64,000 bases of DNA from contig NZ_CP045529.1 of the NCBI RefSeq assembly GCF_009429125.1, positions 3,968,001 to 4,032,000 of the forward strand, read 5' to 3'. Below are positions 62,496-64,000 of this stretch, in pieces. The stretch comes from Luteimicrobium xylanilyticum (lineage in GTDB: Bacteria > Actinomycetota > Actinomycetes > Actinomycetales > Cellulomonadaceae). The number at the start of each line of letters is the position of its first letter. The first letter of the stretch is position 1. A program made the position numbers and the translations under genes. Below the pieces are notes generated by a model. It was not told where the DNA came from and did not search any database. It saw only the letters and a list, made by a program, of their open reading frames with translations.

Positions 62496-63428
62496 TCAGG
62501 GGACGGTGTGACCGGCTGCCCGGAACAGCTCGTACCACTCGGCGCGCGTGAGCGGGATCTCGGAGCCGAGGGCGGCGCCGGCGACGCGCTCCGGCGTCGT
62601 CGTGCCGAGCACGACCTGCATCTGGGCGGGGTGACGCGTGATCCACGCGGTCGCGATCGCGATCGCCGGCATGTCGTACTTCGCGGCGAGCCGGTCGATC
62701 ACGGCGTTCAGCTCCGGGTAGTCCTCGGACCCCAGGAACACGCCGTTGAAGAACCGGGCCTGGAACGGCGACCACGCCTGCAGGGTGATGCCGTGGAGAC
62801 GGCAGTAGTCGACGATCCCGTTGTCGCGGCTGATCGACTGGTCCAGGTCGCCCATGTTCATCGCGACGCCCTGCGCGACGATCGGCGCGTGCGTGAGGGA
62901 GAGCTGGACCTGGTTCGCGACGATCGGCTGCGTCACGGACCGGCGCAGCAGCTCGATCTGCCCGGGCGTGTGGTTGGAGACGCCGAACGCCTTGACCTTG
63001 CCCGCGGCGTGGAGCTCGTCGAAGGCCTTCGCGACGTCGTCGGGCTCGACGAGGGCGTCGGGGCGGTGCAGCAGCAGGATGTCGAGGTAGTCCGTCCGCA
63101 GAGCGCGCAGCGACCCCTCGACGGACTCGACGATGTGCTCGTACGAGAAGTCGAAGTACGGCCCGTCGGGGACGATCCCGCACTTGGTCTGGAGGGTGAT
63201 CTCGGCGCGCTCGGACGGCGTGAGGGCGAGCGCCTCGGCGAACCGCTCCTCGCAGCGGTGCAGCGCGCCGCCGTAGACGTCGGCGTGGTCGAAGAAGTCG
63301 ATGCCGGCGTCGCGGGCGGTGCGCACGAGGGTGCGGATCTCGTCGTCGGTCTTGTCGGCGATCCGCATCATGCCGGCGATGACGTTCGGCGCGGTGATCT
63401 CGGTGCCGGGCAGGGTGAAGGTCTTCAT
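62496..63428 (-). CDS. Aldo/keto reductase (YdhF-like)
   Basis: A 310-residue TIM-barrel reductase. Catalytic tetrad: Asp47 and Tyr52 in FFDHADVYGG, Lys in LQTKCGI, His in LLLHRPD. The C-terminal cofactor loop is VVLGTTTPERVAG. GAYVMR-type pattern and length fit the YdhF/AKR11-12 side of the family. It starts 25 bp after another aldo-keto reductase gene on the same strand. NADPH-dependent; substrate unknown. Confidence 0.87.
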   Translation of the reverse strand: MKTFTLPGTEITAPNVIAGMMRIADKTDDEIRTLVRTARDAGIDFFDHADVYGGALHRCEERFAEALALTPSERAEITLQTKCGIVPDGPYFDFSYEHIVESVEGSLRALRTDYLDILLLHRPDALVEPDDVAKAFDELHAAGKVKAFGVSNHTPGQIELLRRSVTQPIVANQVQLSLTHAPIVAQGVAMNMGDLDQSISRDNGIVDYCRLHGITLQAWSPFQARFFNGVFLGSEDYPELNAVIDRLAAKYDMPAIAIATAWITRHPAQMQVVLGTTTPERVAGAALGSEIPLTRAEWYELFRAAGHTVP

Positions 63429-63453
63429 GAGGATCCTCGCTGATCGGGGGTGG

Positions 63454-64000
63454 TCAGGCGGTGGCGGCGCTCAGCCGCGCCACCTCGTCGGGGGTGAGCA
63501 CGAGGTCCGCGGCCTGCGCGGAGTCCTCGATGCTCGCGGGACGCGACGCGCCGGGGATGGGCACGACGACGGGCGCGAGCGCGAGCTCCCAGGCGAGCGC
63601 GACACGGAACGGGCTGACGCCGTGAGAGGCCGCGACCTCCTGGAACGGAGCGTAAGCCTGGTCGAGGTCGCCCGCCCGGGCGAACGTGATGCCGCCGAGC
63701 GGGCTCCACGGCAGGAACGCGATGCCGAGCTCGGCGCACAGCTCGAGCTCGGGCAGCGACGAACGGAAGCGGGGCGAGAACTGGTTCTGCACGGACACGA
63801 GCCGGCCGCCGAGCACGTCGTTCGCCTCGCGGATCTGGTCCGGGTTCGCGTTGGAGACGCCGGCCATCTCGATGACGCCCTCGTCGAGCAGGTCGCGCAG
63901 GGCGCCGACCGAGTCGGCGTAGGGCACGGCCGGGTCGGGCCGGTGGAACTGGTAGAGGCCGATGGCGTCGACGCCGAGGCGCTGCGCCGAGGCCTTGGCG
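63454..64000 (-). CDS. Aldo/keto reductase, 5' partial
   Basis: The C-terminal part of a second aldo-keto reductase; the frame stays open to the window edge. LGVDAIGLYQFHRPDP carries the catalytic His, MAGVSNANPDQI and IAFLPWSPLGGI are family strands, and VVPIPGASRPASIEDSAQAA is the cofactor loop. The N-terminus with Asp/Tyr/Lys is outside the window. Tandem with the reductase at 62496, probably one operon. Confidence 0.85.
   Translation of the reverse strand, partial: AKASAQRLGVDAIGLYQFHRPDPAVPYADSVGALRDLLDEGVIEMAGVSNANPDQIREANDVLGGRLVSVQNQFSPRFRSSLPELELCAELGIAFLPWSPLGGITFARAGDLDQAYAPFQEVAASHGVSPFRVALAWELALAPVVVPIPGASRPASIEDSAQAADLVLTPDEVARLSAATA

Overview
This is a 64 kb stretch of high-GC actinobacterial chromosome. 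GTG starts, four-base ATGA/GTGA gene overlaps, leaderless promoters and the gene families present (Kdp with separate KdpDE, LtrA, FBP treble-clef protein, GH87 glucanase, actinobacterial RHS protein) suggest a Micrococcales soil organism of the Cellulomonas/Cellulosimicrobium type. That genus-level guess is inference. No rRNA, tRNA or CRISPR array was seen.

Layout. 0-9 kb: end of a C39-like peptidase and a lipoprotein, a zinc-ribbon MBL hydrolase, an SDR, two MFS exporters, a TetR repressor with a double operator, and a HerA-like ATPase. 9-13 kb: a scar joining the tail of a subtilase to the tail of an ABC-2 permease, then a diacylglycerol-kinase-like gene and two PAP2 phosphatases. 13.4-21 kb: a 2323-residue secreted RHS protein whose tip is followed by a small, TTA-codon-containing membrane gene (candidate immunity protein), then a serine recombinase. 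22.3-27.6 kb: nested insertion sequences. An IS3-family element is split by an IS21-family element with a recognisable target duplication, and an IS1380-family element abuts its broken end. 27.9-34.1 kb: a small regulon of two paralogous TetR repressors, two SDRs, a DJ-1/PfpI protein and LtrA, linked by copies of an AGACC-N3-GGTCT operator. 34.1-39.8 kb: a patatin and a glutaminase-MFS-YhgE-like operon divergent from a third TetR.

39.9-48 kb: a complete potassium-uptake system on the minus strand, in the order small ORF-kdpF-kdpA-kdpB-kdpC-kdpD-kdpE, nearly all translationally coupled. Its upstream region carries TTGACG hexamers on helical spacing. A 20-bp block from it recurs with one mismatch upstream of two tandem paralogous genes of unknown function at 53.6 kb, suggesting co-regulation. 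A 21-bp-period repeat array lies beside the kdp promoter, and two inverted copies lie beyond the next gene. 49-53.5 kb: an APC-type transporter and a secreted GH87-like alpha-1,3-glucanase.

54-64 kb: small metabolic and resistance genes: a PanE-like reductase, two DHFR/RibD-like reductases, a Ser-every-third-residue membrane protein, an FBP zinc protein, a MarR-MFS-isochorismatase-like operon with a palindromic promoter, an HxlR/quinone-reductase divergent pair, and two aldo-keto reductases, the last cut by the window edge. Several gene relics (SnoaL/epoxide-hydrolase-like, DUF664, S8, ABC-2) show ongoing decay.
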